A stretch of DNA of 64,000 nt from Deltaproteobacteria bacterium (GTDB lineage Bacteria; UBA10199; JACPAL01; GCA-016699445): positions 2,294,001-2,358,000 of the forward strand of contig CP064976.1 in the NCBI GenBank assembly GCA_016699445.1, given 5' to 3'. Below are positions 17,030-24,622 of this stretch, in pieces; position 1 is the first letter of the stretch, and every line of letters starts with the position of its first letter. The notes under the pieces are model-generated. The model was given only the letters and a program-made list of their open reading frames with translations, did no database searches and was not told the origin of the DNA. The position numbers and the translations under genes are program-made.

Positions 17030-17193
17030 TTAGACTCTCTTGCCTTCCAAGACTTTCTTGGCTTTGTTAATTCCCGATTTTGCATTACCTGATAACTTAT
17101 CCAGGATTCCTTCACGCTTCATTTTTTATTCCCGGTTAATTCACCTACAGCTTTTTTGATGCGACCTTTTACTTTATCTATTTCACCAGCCAT
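17030..17193 (-). CDS. Second CsbD-family protein, one frameshift
   Basis: Two short frames join into one CsbD-like protein of 54 residues: MAGEIDKVKGRIKKAVGELT, then KREGILDKLSGNAKSGINKA. They are separated by one missing A in an A6 run (near 17125). The ATG at 17193 has GGAG just upstream. CsbD proteins often begin with such a short Gly/Lys repeat unit. The gene lies 13 bases before the DUF3309 gene. Confidence 0.75.
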
Positions 17194-17223
17194 AATGATC
17201 TCCTTTTTATTTTCTTCATAAAA

Positions 17224-17245
17224 CCTCGGGAGAGTTCTCCCGAGG
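17224..17245 (-). terminator. Intra-operon terminator or attenuator
   Basis: CCTCGGGAGA (17224-17233) pairs perfectly with 17236-17245. On the minus strand it is followed by a T-rich run (TTTTATG). It lies after the His-rich secreted protein gene and before the second csbD, so it may reduce readthrough within the minus-strand run. Confidence 0.75.
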
Positions 17246-17272
17246 CTTCATGCGAACTTTCCCGTATCGATC

Positions 17273-17557
17273 TTAGTGTCTGCCGTGATGGCGTTTTTCA
17301 TTCTTTTCTCTTCGCGACTCTTCACGCATGCCTTCTTGATGATTGCGGCCATAATGCCATCCATGACGGTCTTCATCATAATGGTAGTAATGATGATCAT
17401 GCTTTCGGTAGTAGTAGCCGTCATCATATCTGAAATCAGGAGCCGGATAGAAAAGAGGCACACCAATTCCGATCGACACTTGCGTTTTTGCGTAGAGGGG
17501 ATTTACAAAAACAATCGCCAGGAAAGTTCCAAGCATAATTTTTTGGATCCTATTCAT
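17273..17557 (-). CDS. Secreted His/Tyr/Arg-rich protein
   Basis: A 94-residue protein with a signal peptide (residues 1-23, ending LYA). The mature part has a Pro-rich start, then a stretch packed with His, Tyr, Asp and Arg (about residues 45-94). This composition suggests metal binding or electrostatic envelope interactions, but no domain is recognised. AAGGAT precedes the ATG. It lies in the minus-strand stress operon. Confidence 0.7.
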   Translation of the reverse strand: MNRIQKIMLGTFLAIVFVNPLYAKTQVSIGIGVPLFYPAPDFRYDDGYYYRKHDHHYYHYDEDRHGWHYGRNHQEGMREESRREKNEKRHHGRH

Positions 17558-17566
17558 AAGTATCCT

Positions 17567-17773
17567 TTAATGTTGTGGCGCAGGTGTTGAGGCCGGGTTT
17601 TTGTTGACCGGAGGAAGAGGTATCGATGTCTTGGAAGTTTCGGGAGTGACAACTTTGTCTGAACATCCTGACGCCTCTTGCTTTGGATTCTTTTGTTCTA
17701 CCTTGGCATGCGTATTACTTTCTGAATCCATTCTTTCGTGGCCTTGCTTGATATCATCTTTTTTCTGTTCCAT
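17567..17773 (-). CDS. Small hydrophilic, probably disordered protein
   Basis: A 68-residue protein with no signal peptide or membrane segment. It is rich in Lys, Glu, Gln, Ser and Pro and ends in a Pro-rich tail, so it is probably disordered. No family is recognised. A good ribosome-binding site (AAGGAGA) precedes the ATG. It is the first gene of the minus-strand stress operon, about 90 bases downstream of a promoter signature shared with csbD and the histidine kinase. Confidence 0.6.
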   Translation of the reverse strand: MEQKKDDIKQGHERMDSESNTHAKVEQKNPKQEASGCSDKVVTPETSKTSIPLPPVNKNPASTPAPQH

Positions 17774-17861
17774 TTGATTCTCCTTTTTTATCTGCTCTAG
17801 GCAGTGTGTTTGTTTGGACTGAATGATGAAATGATCACTACATCAGATAAAAATGATGAAC

Positions 17862-17903
17862 ATCAGGGGAGATAGGATTTGTGACTGAGGGATTTCCCCT
17901 AGA
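17862..17903 (-). promoter_or_regulatory. Stress-regulon promoter 2 (GGGG/CCCC signature)
   Basis: Read on the minus strand: TCTCTAGGGGAAATCCCT, then about 30 bases from GGGG to CCCC, then CTCCCCTGATGTTCATCA. The layout and words match the sites before csbD (11219) and the histidine kinase (20399). It lies upstream of the operon beginning at 17773. The distal half overlaps the stop of the esterase gene. Confidence 0.5.
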
Positions 17904-18837
17904 GATGTGTTCCGTTGCAAGAGAGTGTTTTGATGAAAACAAGCATGACAGACGTTGTGATTTGTTGAGGCTGACTTAAGCTTAATACAATAGTCCTGTG
18001 ACTTTTTTGTGGAATCTCAAATAATTCACTTTGAACACCTGCTTGGATAAGGCGCTCGTGAAAAGAGATAGAGCCATCTTTCAATTCTTTTTCTTCTTTT
18101 GCTGCGTACAAAATCAAAAAAGGCGGAGCTTTAGCATTCACAAACCGCTGAGGAGAAAATTGTCGTCGCATTTTTTTTGAAATATCACCTGTGTAAAAAA
18201 GCTTTGTGAAAATATCTTCTTTTTTTGCGGCATCGTAGGTTTCTTGATCCATCAAATCATACCCCGCACCACTGATGGGAATAACCCCACAAATAATATT
18301 GGGTGACGAGTTTAATGAGGTAAGCAGGGTTGAGTCTAAAGCCACTCTGACAGCTAATTGAGCTCCAGAAGAATGACCACCCAGAAAAATTTCTTTGGGA
18401 TTTCCATGATAGGTTTGAATATGTTGATGGACCCAGTTGACAGCTCTTGCGACATCCATCACTTGTGATTTCCAATTTGTTTCAGGAAGAAGACGGTAAC
18501 TGATCACTGCCACCCCGATTCCATTTGAAGCAAAAAAACGCCCGATATTTCCATAAATATCAGACCCCATGATTTTTAGGGACTTATCTCCAGAAATCCA
18601 TTCACCTCCATGAACAAAAATGAATACAGGCCAATCTTTTCCTGAAGGAAGAAAAAGATCCAAACGGTTTTTGCTTCCATCACCATCGGGTGAAGACCAA
18701 TATTTTACATTTTTGATGATTTGCGAGTCGGGCAATTTTACTTCTGAATAATGAAAGGCGATATTTCTCAATGCGGCACAGCCTGTCGCCATCATCATGA
18801 GAATGCTCAGGCTGAGAATATTTAGAATGATTTGCAA
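17899..18837 (-). CDS. Lipoprotein alpha/beta-hydrolase (carboxylesterase-like)
   Basis: A 312-residue esterase/lipase of the alpha/beta-hydrolase superfamily. The N-terminus has a lipobox (MMATGC, Cys at about residue 20), so it is probably a lipid-anchored envelope protein. The oxyanion motif is VHGGEW and the nucleophile elbow is GGHSSGAQLA (Ser near residue 157). The catalytic His is probably in KSHRTIVLSL. The family resembles BD-FAE/kynurenine-formamidase-like esterases. It lies 10 bases downstream of the response regulator, so it is probably in the same transcript. Confidence 0.85.
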   Translation of the reverse strand: MQIILNILSLSILMMMATGCAALRNIAFHYSEVKLPDSQIIKNVKYWSSPDGDGSKNRLDLFLPSGKDWPVFIFVHGGEWISGDKSLKIMGSDIYGNIGRFFASNGIGVAVISYRLLPETNWKSQVMDVARAVNWVHQHIQTYHGNPKEIFLGGHSSGAQLAVRVALDSTLLTSLNSSPNIICGVIPISGAGYDLMDQETYDAAKKEDIFTKLFYTGDISKKMRRQFSPQRFVNAKAPPFLILYAAKEEKELKDGSISFHERLIQAGVQSELFEIPQKSHRTIVLSLSQPQQITTSVMLVFIKTLSCNGTHL

Positions 18838-18847
18838 GCTTCTGAGT

Positions 18848-19516
18848 TTATTTTTCAGAAAGACACCATTTTACGGCATATTGGATGAGCTCGTGAGAGT
18901 TTTTTAAATCGAGTTTGTTTTTAATATTGGCGTAATGAGATTCGATGGTCTTTGTGCTGACAAAAAGTTCAGAAGCGATTTGACGCGTGGAATGTCCCTG
19001 TCCAATGAGTTGTAAAACTTCTAGCTCACGATCGCTTAGAGCAACTGTAAAAGACTCATTCTTGGTTGTGCCACGTCCCATAACTTTGTTCATGAGCTTA
19101 TCTTTCCATTGCTCACTGACATAGATATCACCCGCGAGGACTTTGCGAATCGCTTTGATGATATGATCTCCTGCTTCTCTTTTCATCAAATAACCTTTGG
19201 CTCCAGCTTTCAGAACGCGTTCCACATAAATGGCTTCGTCATACATTGAGACGATCAAGACTAAAGCTTTGGGTTGTTTTGCTATAATACTTTTAGTTAA
19301 TTCGAGACCACTGGTTCCTTCTAGTGAAATATCCACAATAACCAAATCAGGATTTTTTTTCTCAATACCCAGAAGAGCTTCTTTGGCGTTTCCAGCTTCC
19401 CCGGAAAAAACCATATCTTCTTCAATATTGATCAACTGCTTGATACCTTGTCTCAGGACAGGATGATCATCCACGATAAATATTTTTGCTTTTTGATTTT
19501 TTGTGGGTGTTGTCAT
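18848..19516 (-). CDS. NarL/FixJ-family response regulator
   Basis: A 222-residue two-component regulator. The receiver domain has FIVDDHPVLRQG, the phospho-acceptor Asp in LVIVDISLEGTSG, and the conserved Lys in GAKGYLMKREA. A LuxR-type helix-turn-helix follows at about residues 155-215 (LSDRELEVLQLIGQGHSTRQ and KTIESHYANIKNKL). I choose the ATG at 19516 because it overlaps the kinase stop as ATGA, giving translational coupling; an extension to 19546 would lie within the kinase gene. It is the best candidate to bind the shared GGGG/CCCC promoter signature. Confidence 0.93.
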   Translation of the reverse strand: MTTPTKNQKAKIFIVDDHPVLRQGIKQLINIEEDMVFSGEAGNAKEALLGIEKKNPDLVIVDISLEGTSGLELTKSIIAKQPKALVLIVSMYDEAIYVERVLKAGAKGYLMKREAGDHIIKAIRKVLAGDIYVSEQWKDKLMNKVMGRGTTKNESFTVALSDRELEVLQLIGQGHSTRQIASELFVSTKTIESHYANIKNKLDLKNSHELIQYAVKWCLSEK

Positions 19517-20309
19517 CTGTTTGTCTTTGGTTTTTTTAAAGTGCATTTTAGTTGGACACCATGAGGCTTGTTTTCTGCTATTTGAAAAATGGCATTCATC
19601 ATATGGGCTCTGTATTTCATAATTTTAAAACCAATGCCTTTTGATTTTTGTACGGCATTGCTGAGTCCTATTCCATTGTCTTTGATGCTAAGAATAATTT
19701 CTTCTTTGTTTTGTATAAGACCTATTTGGATATTCTTTGCCTTCCCATGATTAACAGCATTGCTGACGGCTTCTTGAGCTATTCGGTAAAGATGAGTGGC
19801 TGTATTGCTATCATCGATGGGTACAGGTTTTGGACAGTAAAAGACACAATTACCCTCGGATGTATGAGATGCCAGTTCGTTAAGGGCAATCATCAGAGAT
19901 GTATCTTCCAGATCTCCTGGATAAAGTCCTCGGGCAGTGTTTCGTGCTTGATCGATTGCCTTCAGAAGCATGTCTGAAATTTTCTTAAGCTCAATAAGCT
20001 CGAGATGATTATTCTTTTCAATTTTTTTGCCAGTGACTTGGTAAATACCAGAATCGTTGCGAGCTCCTGACAAAGTCCGTCGTGTAATTGGACTCCCAAA
20101 CGTCGTTGTTCTTCTTGGGTGATCTCTAAGATTTCAGCTTCAATTCGTTTACGTTCTAAAATTTCCTCTTGAAGGAGCTGATTACTTTTCATGAGTTCGC
20201 CGGTTTTTTTCTTAACCTGTTGACCCATTCTTTTATAAGCGAGAGTTAGGTGTTTTAGCTCTACTTCTGCTTTAATCTGTTTTTTTTCTTTAAGTGTTTT
20301 TGAAGCCAT
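19513..20309 (-). CDS. Soluble NarX/DegS-type sensor histidine kinase, one frameshift
   Basis: Repaired, this is a 265-residue kinase. It has an N-terminal coiled coil (about residues 1-65) and a HisKA_3 dimerisation motif with the phospho-His in RRLGVQLHDGLCQELA. The ATPase domain has HGKAKNIQIG, DNGIGL and KGIGFKIMKYRA. No membrane segment is present, so it senses a cytoplasmic signal or partners another sensor. One missing A in the A7 run (plus-strand T run 20022-20028) splits the frame. It is coupled to the response regulator by a 4-base overlap. Confidence 0.88.
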
Positions 20310-20374
20310 GAGCCTTCCTTATGATCTTTGTGGTTATTAATAGTTATACATACAAAAGCAGGGAAAAAAAGAAT

Positions 20375-20413
20375 ATCAGGGGGTTCTGTAATTTAAAGTA
20401 GGGGATTCCCCTA
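20375..20413 (-). promoter_or_regulatory. Stress-regulon promoter 3 (GGGG/CCCC signature) of the kinase-regulator operon
   Basis: A near-perfect inverted repeat TAGGGGA-T-TCCCCTA (20399-20413) is followed on the minus strand by CCCCCTGATATTC (20371-20383), about 29 bases from GGGG to CCCC. A TATAAC further downstream may be the -10. The site lies about 90 bases before the kinase start, suggesting autoregulation. Confidence 0.55.
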
Positions 20414-20431
20414 GAGAGTATAGACAATAAA

Positions 20432-20455
20432 AGGTTGCCTGTTTCCAGGCAACCT
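20432..20455 (-). terminator. Rho-independent terminator after the metalloprotease gene
   Basis: A 10-base perfect stem (AGGTTGCCTG at 20432-20441 with 20446-20455) and a 4-base loop. On the minus strand a TTTTATTG tract follows. It lies about 40 bases after the metalloprotease stop. Confidence 0.85.
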
Positions 20456-20496
20456 CTGAGAAAGTTCTGTAAGAAGGGTTCAGTCTGCTTACAGAA

Positions 20497-22134
20497 TTAA
20501 TGTGTCGTTAATTGTACGAGCGCTGCTCGGCTACTACCACTGCCTGTGTTGAGCTGGATAGAGCCTGATGGAGCCACGAGTCGAAAGATCTGTGTGGTAG
20601 CTGATCCAATCGTCGCTGAGCTTGGATAGGATTCCACGCGCTGAACTGTGGGCCCACTCAGGACAGTCCCTCGTCCGTCCTGAGTATCTCCGCGAAGAAG
20701 AACGCCCATATAGTTCCCTGTTTGTGAATTGATGGTGCGTGTCCGGTAGTTGTAACGACTATCGGATGAGAGTCCCGTATTCGAAAGAACGAGAGCGGTC
20801 GCCCATTGATTTACAAACTCGGGAAATTCGTCAAAATTGCTGTCGGTTCCACCAAAGGCTTGTTGGATATTGCCAGTGCCTGTGTCAGCTGTTCGATACA
20901 GATTTTGGATAAACGCTGTACCGTTAGAGCTCTGTTCGTACATATATCGAACAAATAAATAAGAGCCGCCGCGCTGTCCTAATGTTGGAGAGGAATTGGG
21001 TGCGATGGAGATTTGAGAAGGATTGGCTAAAAAGATTCGTTCTCGAGCCGGATTTTCGTTTCCAAAACCGGTAATATCTTCTGAAAAATGGGAAAGAGCT
21101 TCATTAAGCCAAGGTTCTTCTGTGCTTCCACCTTGAATAAAAACTTTTTGATTATAGCTGATCATGTGCTGGTACTCATGAGCCAAAACACCAGGCAATA
21201 CATTGTTGACGGTAAAGGGTTCGGAGATAGGAACCCCATTATCACCATTAGGATCGGGGACAAGGGTGTAGAATATTTCTTGTTCGTTGGATGCCGGGTT
21301 TGTGGATGAAGAAGCAAAGAGATCTCCCGGGAAAAAATATCCGGTGATGAGTCCTCCGGTGCTGGTGAGGTGGTTGACCACCTGAGTCATGAGAATCGTG
21401 ACGTGTCCATCGTCGTTAACATCGGATTCTTCTCCAAAAAGGCTTCTCTCCGTGGGAACTGCGATAGTTTCAAAATCATAGGCCAGCGACTGAATTGAAG
21501 CTTCTGAAATATTTTCTAAATTTCGATTATCAACAAAAACGTAGAGATTGCTGGAAGTATACATCAGAGTCGCATCAAGTGTTTCATAGCTGGTGATACT
21601 GTTTAAGGAAGAGAGGGATTTGAAGCTTCTGACAGTTCCAACGCTCATAGCTGCTTGAAGGGCGGATACTGAAGGCATGCTACTATTGGCGAGAACGGTT
21701 TCTGTATGAGGTAAGACTTCTTCCATGGCTCTCATGAATTCGTGAAATTCTTCAGGAGGAAGGAGGGGTTCATTGTCTTCGTTTATGACTGAATCTGATG
21801 CTGTGGATAGTGTAAGAGCTGATGGTTTTTTTGCTGTTTTGACTGATTGGCTTGCTGAAAGTTGGACTGTTGTATTGCTGCCTGATCGAGTGGAATTGAC
21901 GATTAACAGATAGTCTGAAGAATGATTGAGAGTCAGGGTGGCTGAGCCACCGCTTAACGTGACTGGAGCGATGGATTCAACTGCGCTCACGTCTGACAAG
22001 GAATCAGTAGATCCTCCACCGACTGATTCGATGCTCGAAAGATTATTGGATCCTGTGGTCTTTGTGCAGGCTGCCCATAAAAGAACAGGAATCAGTAAAC
22101 TCCACTTTAGTTTGTATGACCTTTTCCCCATCAA
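20497..22134 (-). CDS. Lipoprotein zinc metalloprotease (M30/hyicolysin-like)
   Basis: A 545-residue predicted secreted lipoprotein; the lipobox is LLWAAC at about residue 22. A low-complexity Ser/Thr-rich region precedes the catalytic domain. The zinc motif is HEYQH (near residue 320) in GVLAHEYQHMISYN. It is followed about 25 residues later by WLNEALSHFSEDITG, which supplies the third ligand or structural Glu, as in M30-type peptidases. The acidic loop DVNDDGHVTILM may bind calcium. It probably degrades proteins at the cell surface. The family assignment rests on the spacing of these motifs. Confidence 0.8.
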   Translation of the reverse strand: MMGKRSYKLKWSLLIPVLLWAACTKTTGSNNLSSIESVGGGSTDSLSDVSAVESIAPVTLSGGSATLTLNHSSDYLLIVNSTRSGSNTTVQLSASQSVKTAKKPSALTLSTASDSVINEDNEPLLPPEEFHEFMRAMEEVLPHTETVLANSSMPSVSALQAAMSVGTVRSFKSLSSLNSITSYETLDATLMYTSSNLYVFVDNRNLENISEASIQSLAYDFETIAVPTERSLFGEESDVNDDGHVTILMTQVVNHLTSTGGLITGYFFPGDLFASSSTNPASNEQEIFYTLVPDPNGDNGVPISEPFTVNNVLPGVLAHEYQHMISYNQKVFIQGGSTEEPWLNEALSHFSEDITGFGNENPARERIFLANPSQISIAPNSSPTLGQRGGSYLFVRYMYEQSSNGTAFIQNLYRTADTGTGNIQQAFGGTDSNFDEFPEFVNQWATALVLSNTGLSSDSRYNYRTRTINSQTGNYMGVLLRGDTQDGRGTVLSGPTVQRVESYPSSATIGSATTQIFRLVAPSGSIQLNTGSGSSRAALVQLTTH

Positions 22135-22349
22135 TGGGGCTTGAAAAAAGCAATCTCTAAGCCACTTTAAACATTATGATAATAATAATTTTAAGATTAA
22201 ATTATTGTATAATTAACAGTATGTTAGGTTATGTTGATGGGTTTTTGTATGATGAGAAGGTGTGGCAAAAAATGCAGTCTGTATGAAAAAATTATATTAA
22301 TGATAAAAATTATCGAAGTGATTTAATAATACTCTTTTGAATGAGTATT
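22135..22349. other. AT-rich intergenic region
   Basis: About 215 bases, very AT-rich, between two minus-strand genes. It probably holds the metalloprotease promoter. No gene, clear terminator or repeat is visible. A half-match to the FadR-like box (complement ATACTCATTCA) at 22338-22348 lies close to the 3' end of the GGDEF gene and is likely chance. Confidence 0.5.
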
Positions 22350-23339
22350 TTACATTAGAGTTTTATTCTCGTCCTGCTTGATTGAAGCGCGTCTGAAGAG
22401 GGCGGGTTTTAGGTATCCAGAGACCACGACCTTGGAGCGGCCAGTCTTTTTTGCTTGGTAGAGAGCTTGATCTGCTTCTTTGAGGAGTTGTCCGGCTTGC
22501 TCTTGGGCGATTGTGTGCTCTGCGATGCCGATGCTGGCTGAAAGTGGAAAAATTTTCCCTTCATGAATAAAAGGATGGCTTTGAATTTCTCGTAATATTC
22601 TCAAGCCTAACTGTTGAGCTTCTCTGAGTCCGGTTTCTGGGAGGAGCAGGACAAACTCGTCTCCTCCGTAGCGAGCGGCAATGTCTACAAATCGTACTGT
22701 TTGAAGGAGAAGTCGACCTACTTGTTGAATGACATGATCGCCTTCAAGGTGCCCACAGGTATCGTTGATCGCTTTAAACCCATCGAGATCCAATATGAGT
22801 ACTGAGAGAGGTCTGTGATAGCGTCGTGAACGCATAAATTCGCGTTCGAGAGCTCCTAGGAGAAATCGATGGTTGTAGAGGCCTGTTAAGCCATCACGTT
22901 CTGCCAATTCGCGGTAGCGTTGATTGACTTCTTCTTGCTCCTCTTTTTGTCGGCGACGTTCGATGGCGTTGGTAACGATGTCGAAAAGTGAAGTGGTTGA
23001 GAGTTCTTCTTTTAGAATAAAATCATCCACGCCTTTTTGGAAAGCGTCGCGAGCTGTTTTGGTCTCGGTCACTTGGCTTAGCAGGATGACAGGTGTGAAG
23101 GGGTAATATTCTTTTGTTTCGCTCAAAAGTTGAAATGCGTTGGCGTGAGGTAGGTGATGTTCCGTCATGATCAGGTCGTAGTTTTGACGTCTTAATAGTT
23201 TTAATCCTTCCTCAGTGCTTGTCGTAAATGTTGTGGTGACGGGTAGGCTGGAGGTTTGGAAAGATTCTCTTAATCTTTTGTGATCGCTTTCACGAGGATC
23301 AATCACTAAAATTGAAATTTGTGTTTTTTCTGTGATCAT
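22350..23339 (-). CDS. Receiver-like plus GGDEF diguanylate cyclase
   Basis: A 329-residue protein with an N-terminal receiver-like domain (about residues 5-120) and a C-terminal GGDEF domain (about 155-310). GGDEF is intact (ARYGGDEFVLLLPE), so it should make cyclic di-GMP; an inhibitory I-site RFVD lies five residues upstream. In the receiver, the position expected for the phospho-acceptor Asp reads Glu (DLIMTEHHLP) and the acidic pair is reduced to one Asp (VIDPRESD), while the Lys (FILKEE) remains. Phosphorylation control is therefore doubtful. The ATG at 23339 is preferred to a GTG at 23375. Confidence 0.88.
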   Translation of the reverse strand: MITEKTQISILVIDPRESDHKRLRESFQTSSLPVTTTFTTSTEEGLKLLRRQNYDLIMTEHHLPHANAFQLLSETKEYYPFTPVILLSQVTETKTARDAFQKGVDDFILKEELSTTSLFDIVTNAIERRRQKEEQEEVNQRYRELAERDGLTGLYNHRFLLGALEREFMRSRRYHRPLSVLILDLDGFKAINDTCGHLEGDHVIQQVGRLLLQTVRFVDIAARYGGDEFVLLLPETGLREAQQLGLRILREIQSHPFIHEGKIFPLSASIGIAEHTIAQEQAGQLLKEADQALYQAKKTGRSKVVVSGYLKPALFRRASIKQDENKTLM

Positions 23340-23587
23340 TCTTTGAAATTTATCAATATGTAAACAAAATGACACAATGAATCAATAAATTAATTAAAAA
23401 TCTTATAGTTATATTATAAATTATTAAAATTATTCATAAAAATAGAAATGAAAAAACATAGGGTGCTCCCTCCAAAAAACAAACTCTTCGAGATCGATTT
23501 TGAAATGCTTGAGAATAAAGAGTTTTTAAAAAAGGCCCATTTTATTGAAAAAAGATCATCTAAAAAAGGTGGTCTCGTGCTTGCCTT

Positions 23588-23608
23588 AGCCTCCTCCTCA
23601 AGGAGGCT
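23588..23608 (+). promoter_or_regulatory. Hairpin that sequesters the ribosome-binding site
   Basis: AGCCTCCT (23588-23595) and AGGAGGCT (23601-23608) form a perfect 8-base stem with a 5-base loop. The 3' arm contains the AGGAGG for the ATG at 23612, five bases downstream. As the stem is followed by TTTT, it also resembles a small terminator. Either way it would limit translation of the next gene. Confidence 0.65.
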
Positions 23609-23611
23609 TTT

Positions 23612-24622
23612 ATGGAACTTCAAAAAAACTTTTTTTATCTCAAACCTGCACTGTCACGAGATGTGATGGGCCCATCCTCAAATCTGTTTCGCTTTCAACG
23701 AGGCACAAGTTTGATTTTTCGATCACCTTTCGAAATGAATGTATCGCGATTTTACGCTCTCTCGCGGCTTCAAAACCAATCACGTGATCCGGCAGAAACT
23801 TTGGCTTTGTCGCTTCAACAAAAAATCCAACAACAGATCCGTTTCAAAATGGCGTCTTTTAATCCTCAATTTATTCAGATCGCTCGAGAAGTCGAAAGTG
23901 TGAACGCTGACGACTCTCTTTCAACAGAAGATAAACAAAAACAGATCAATGCCATTCGGGAAAAATACGGGGTGAGCAAAGATGATATGAAACATTTTGT
24001 TACCGAGCCTTTGGAAAAAATTTATGCGGAAGCCAAACAAAGTCTCGAGCAAGAAATCGATCTTTTAAAAAAAGACAAAGAACGTATCGAATCTTTTTAC
24101 GGCAAAGACAGCCCTCAAGCTCTTCAAGCCGCGCGTACGTTAGATCGTGTGATGAGTATCATCGAGCCTCTTCATCAAAAACTTCAGCAGAGTCAGGAGA
24201 CTTATCATGGGATGTATCAAAAGGGTGGTTGCCTCAAAAAAGTTGCGAGTGGTTTTGGAAATATTTTTAAAGGAGTCGCGAAGACTTTGGTGAATGGTGT
24301 GAAAGGAATTGTGAATCCGCAAAACTGGTTCAAGCCAGGCTTTTGGCTCAATGTTATCGCTCCCATTGCCCTTAATTTTATTCCGGGTGTGGGTACGATC
24401 GCAGCTGTTGCTCTAAAATGGGGCAAGATCGCTTCTACCGCTTTTCAAACAATCAAGTCCTTGGCCCAAAAAAACTGGCAAGCAGCTTTGAGTGGCGTGA
24501 TGGGAATAGCGACTCAAATCTCCGGAAATTTTTCTGCAAAAGTGAGTGATGTGATCCTGAAGGGGCGAGAGTGGGTGCAAGATAAAGTTATTCAAAAGGT
24601 GAGAGAGGTTTTTGGGATATGA
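23612..24622 (+). CDS. Unknown protein with coiled coil and hydrophobic C-terminal region
   Basis: A 336-residue protein I do not recognise. Residues about 55-205 are strongly charged and helical, consistent with a coiled coil. Residues about 210-310 are rich in Gly, Ala, Ile and Val, with hydrophobic stretches (LNVIAPIALNFIPGVGTIAA) that could insert in a membrane. There is no signal peptide. Such a layout occurs in pore-forming or secreted effector-like proteins, but this is only a resemblance. Its stop overlaps the ORF6N gene by 4 bases (ATGA), so the two are translationally coupled. A hairpin covers its ribosome-binding site. Confidence 0.75.
   Translation: MELQKNFFYLKPALSRDVMGPSSNLFRFQRGTSLIFRSPFEMNVSRFYALSRLQNQSRDPAETLALSLQQKIQQQIRFKMASFNPQFIQIAREVESVNADDSLSTEDKQKQINAIREKYGVSKDDMKHFVTEPLEKIYAEAKQSLEQEIDLLKKDKERIESFYGKDSPQALQAARTLDRVMSIIEPLHQKLQQSQETYHGMYQKGGCLKKVASGFGNIFKGVAKTLVNGVKGIVNPQNWFKPGFWLNVIAPIALNFIPGVGTIAAVALKWGKIASTAFQTIKSLAQKNWQAALSGVMGIATQISGNFSAKVSDVILKGREWVQDKVIQKVREVFGI

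Noticed and set aside
17030..17193. Two separate tiny genes instead of one csbD
   Set aside because: Joined across one missing A they give a continuous protein of the CsbD pattern, whereas each part alone lacks a sensible start or end.
22338..22348. Half of the FadR-like operator (complement ATACTCATTCA)
   Set aside because: Only one half-site matches and it lies next to the 3' end of the GGDEF gene, not at a promoter.
23448..23666. A 72-codon plus-strand frame before the 336-residue gene
   Set aside because: It overlaps the next gene by 55 bases in another frame, has no ribosome-binding site or recognisable family, and runs through the hairpin. It may be translated as a leader, but I do not list it as a gene.
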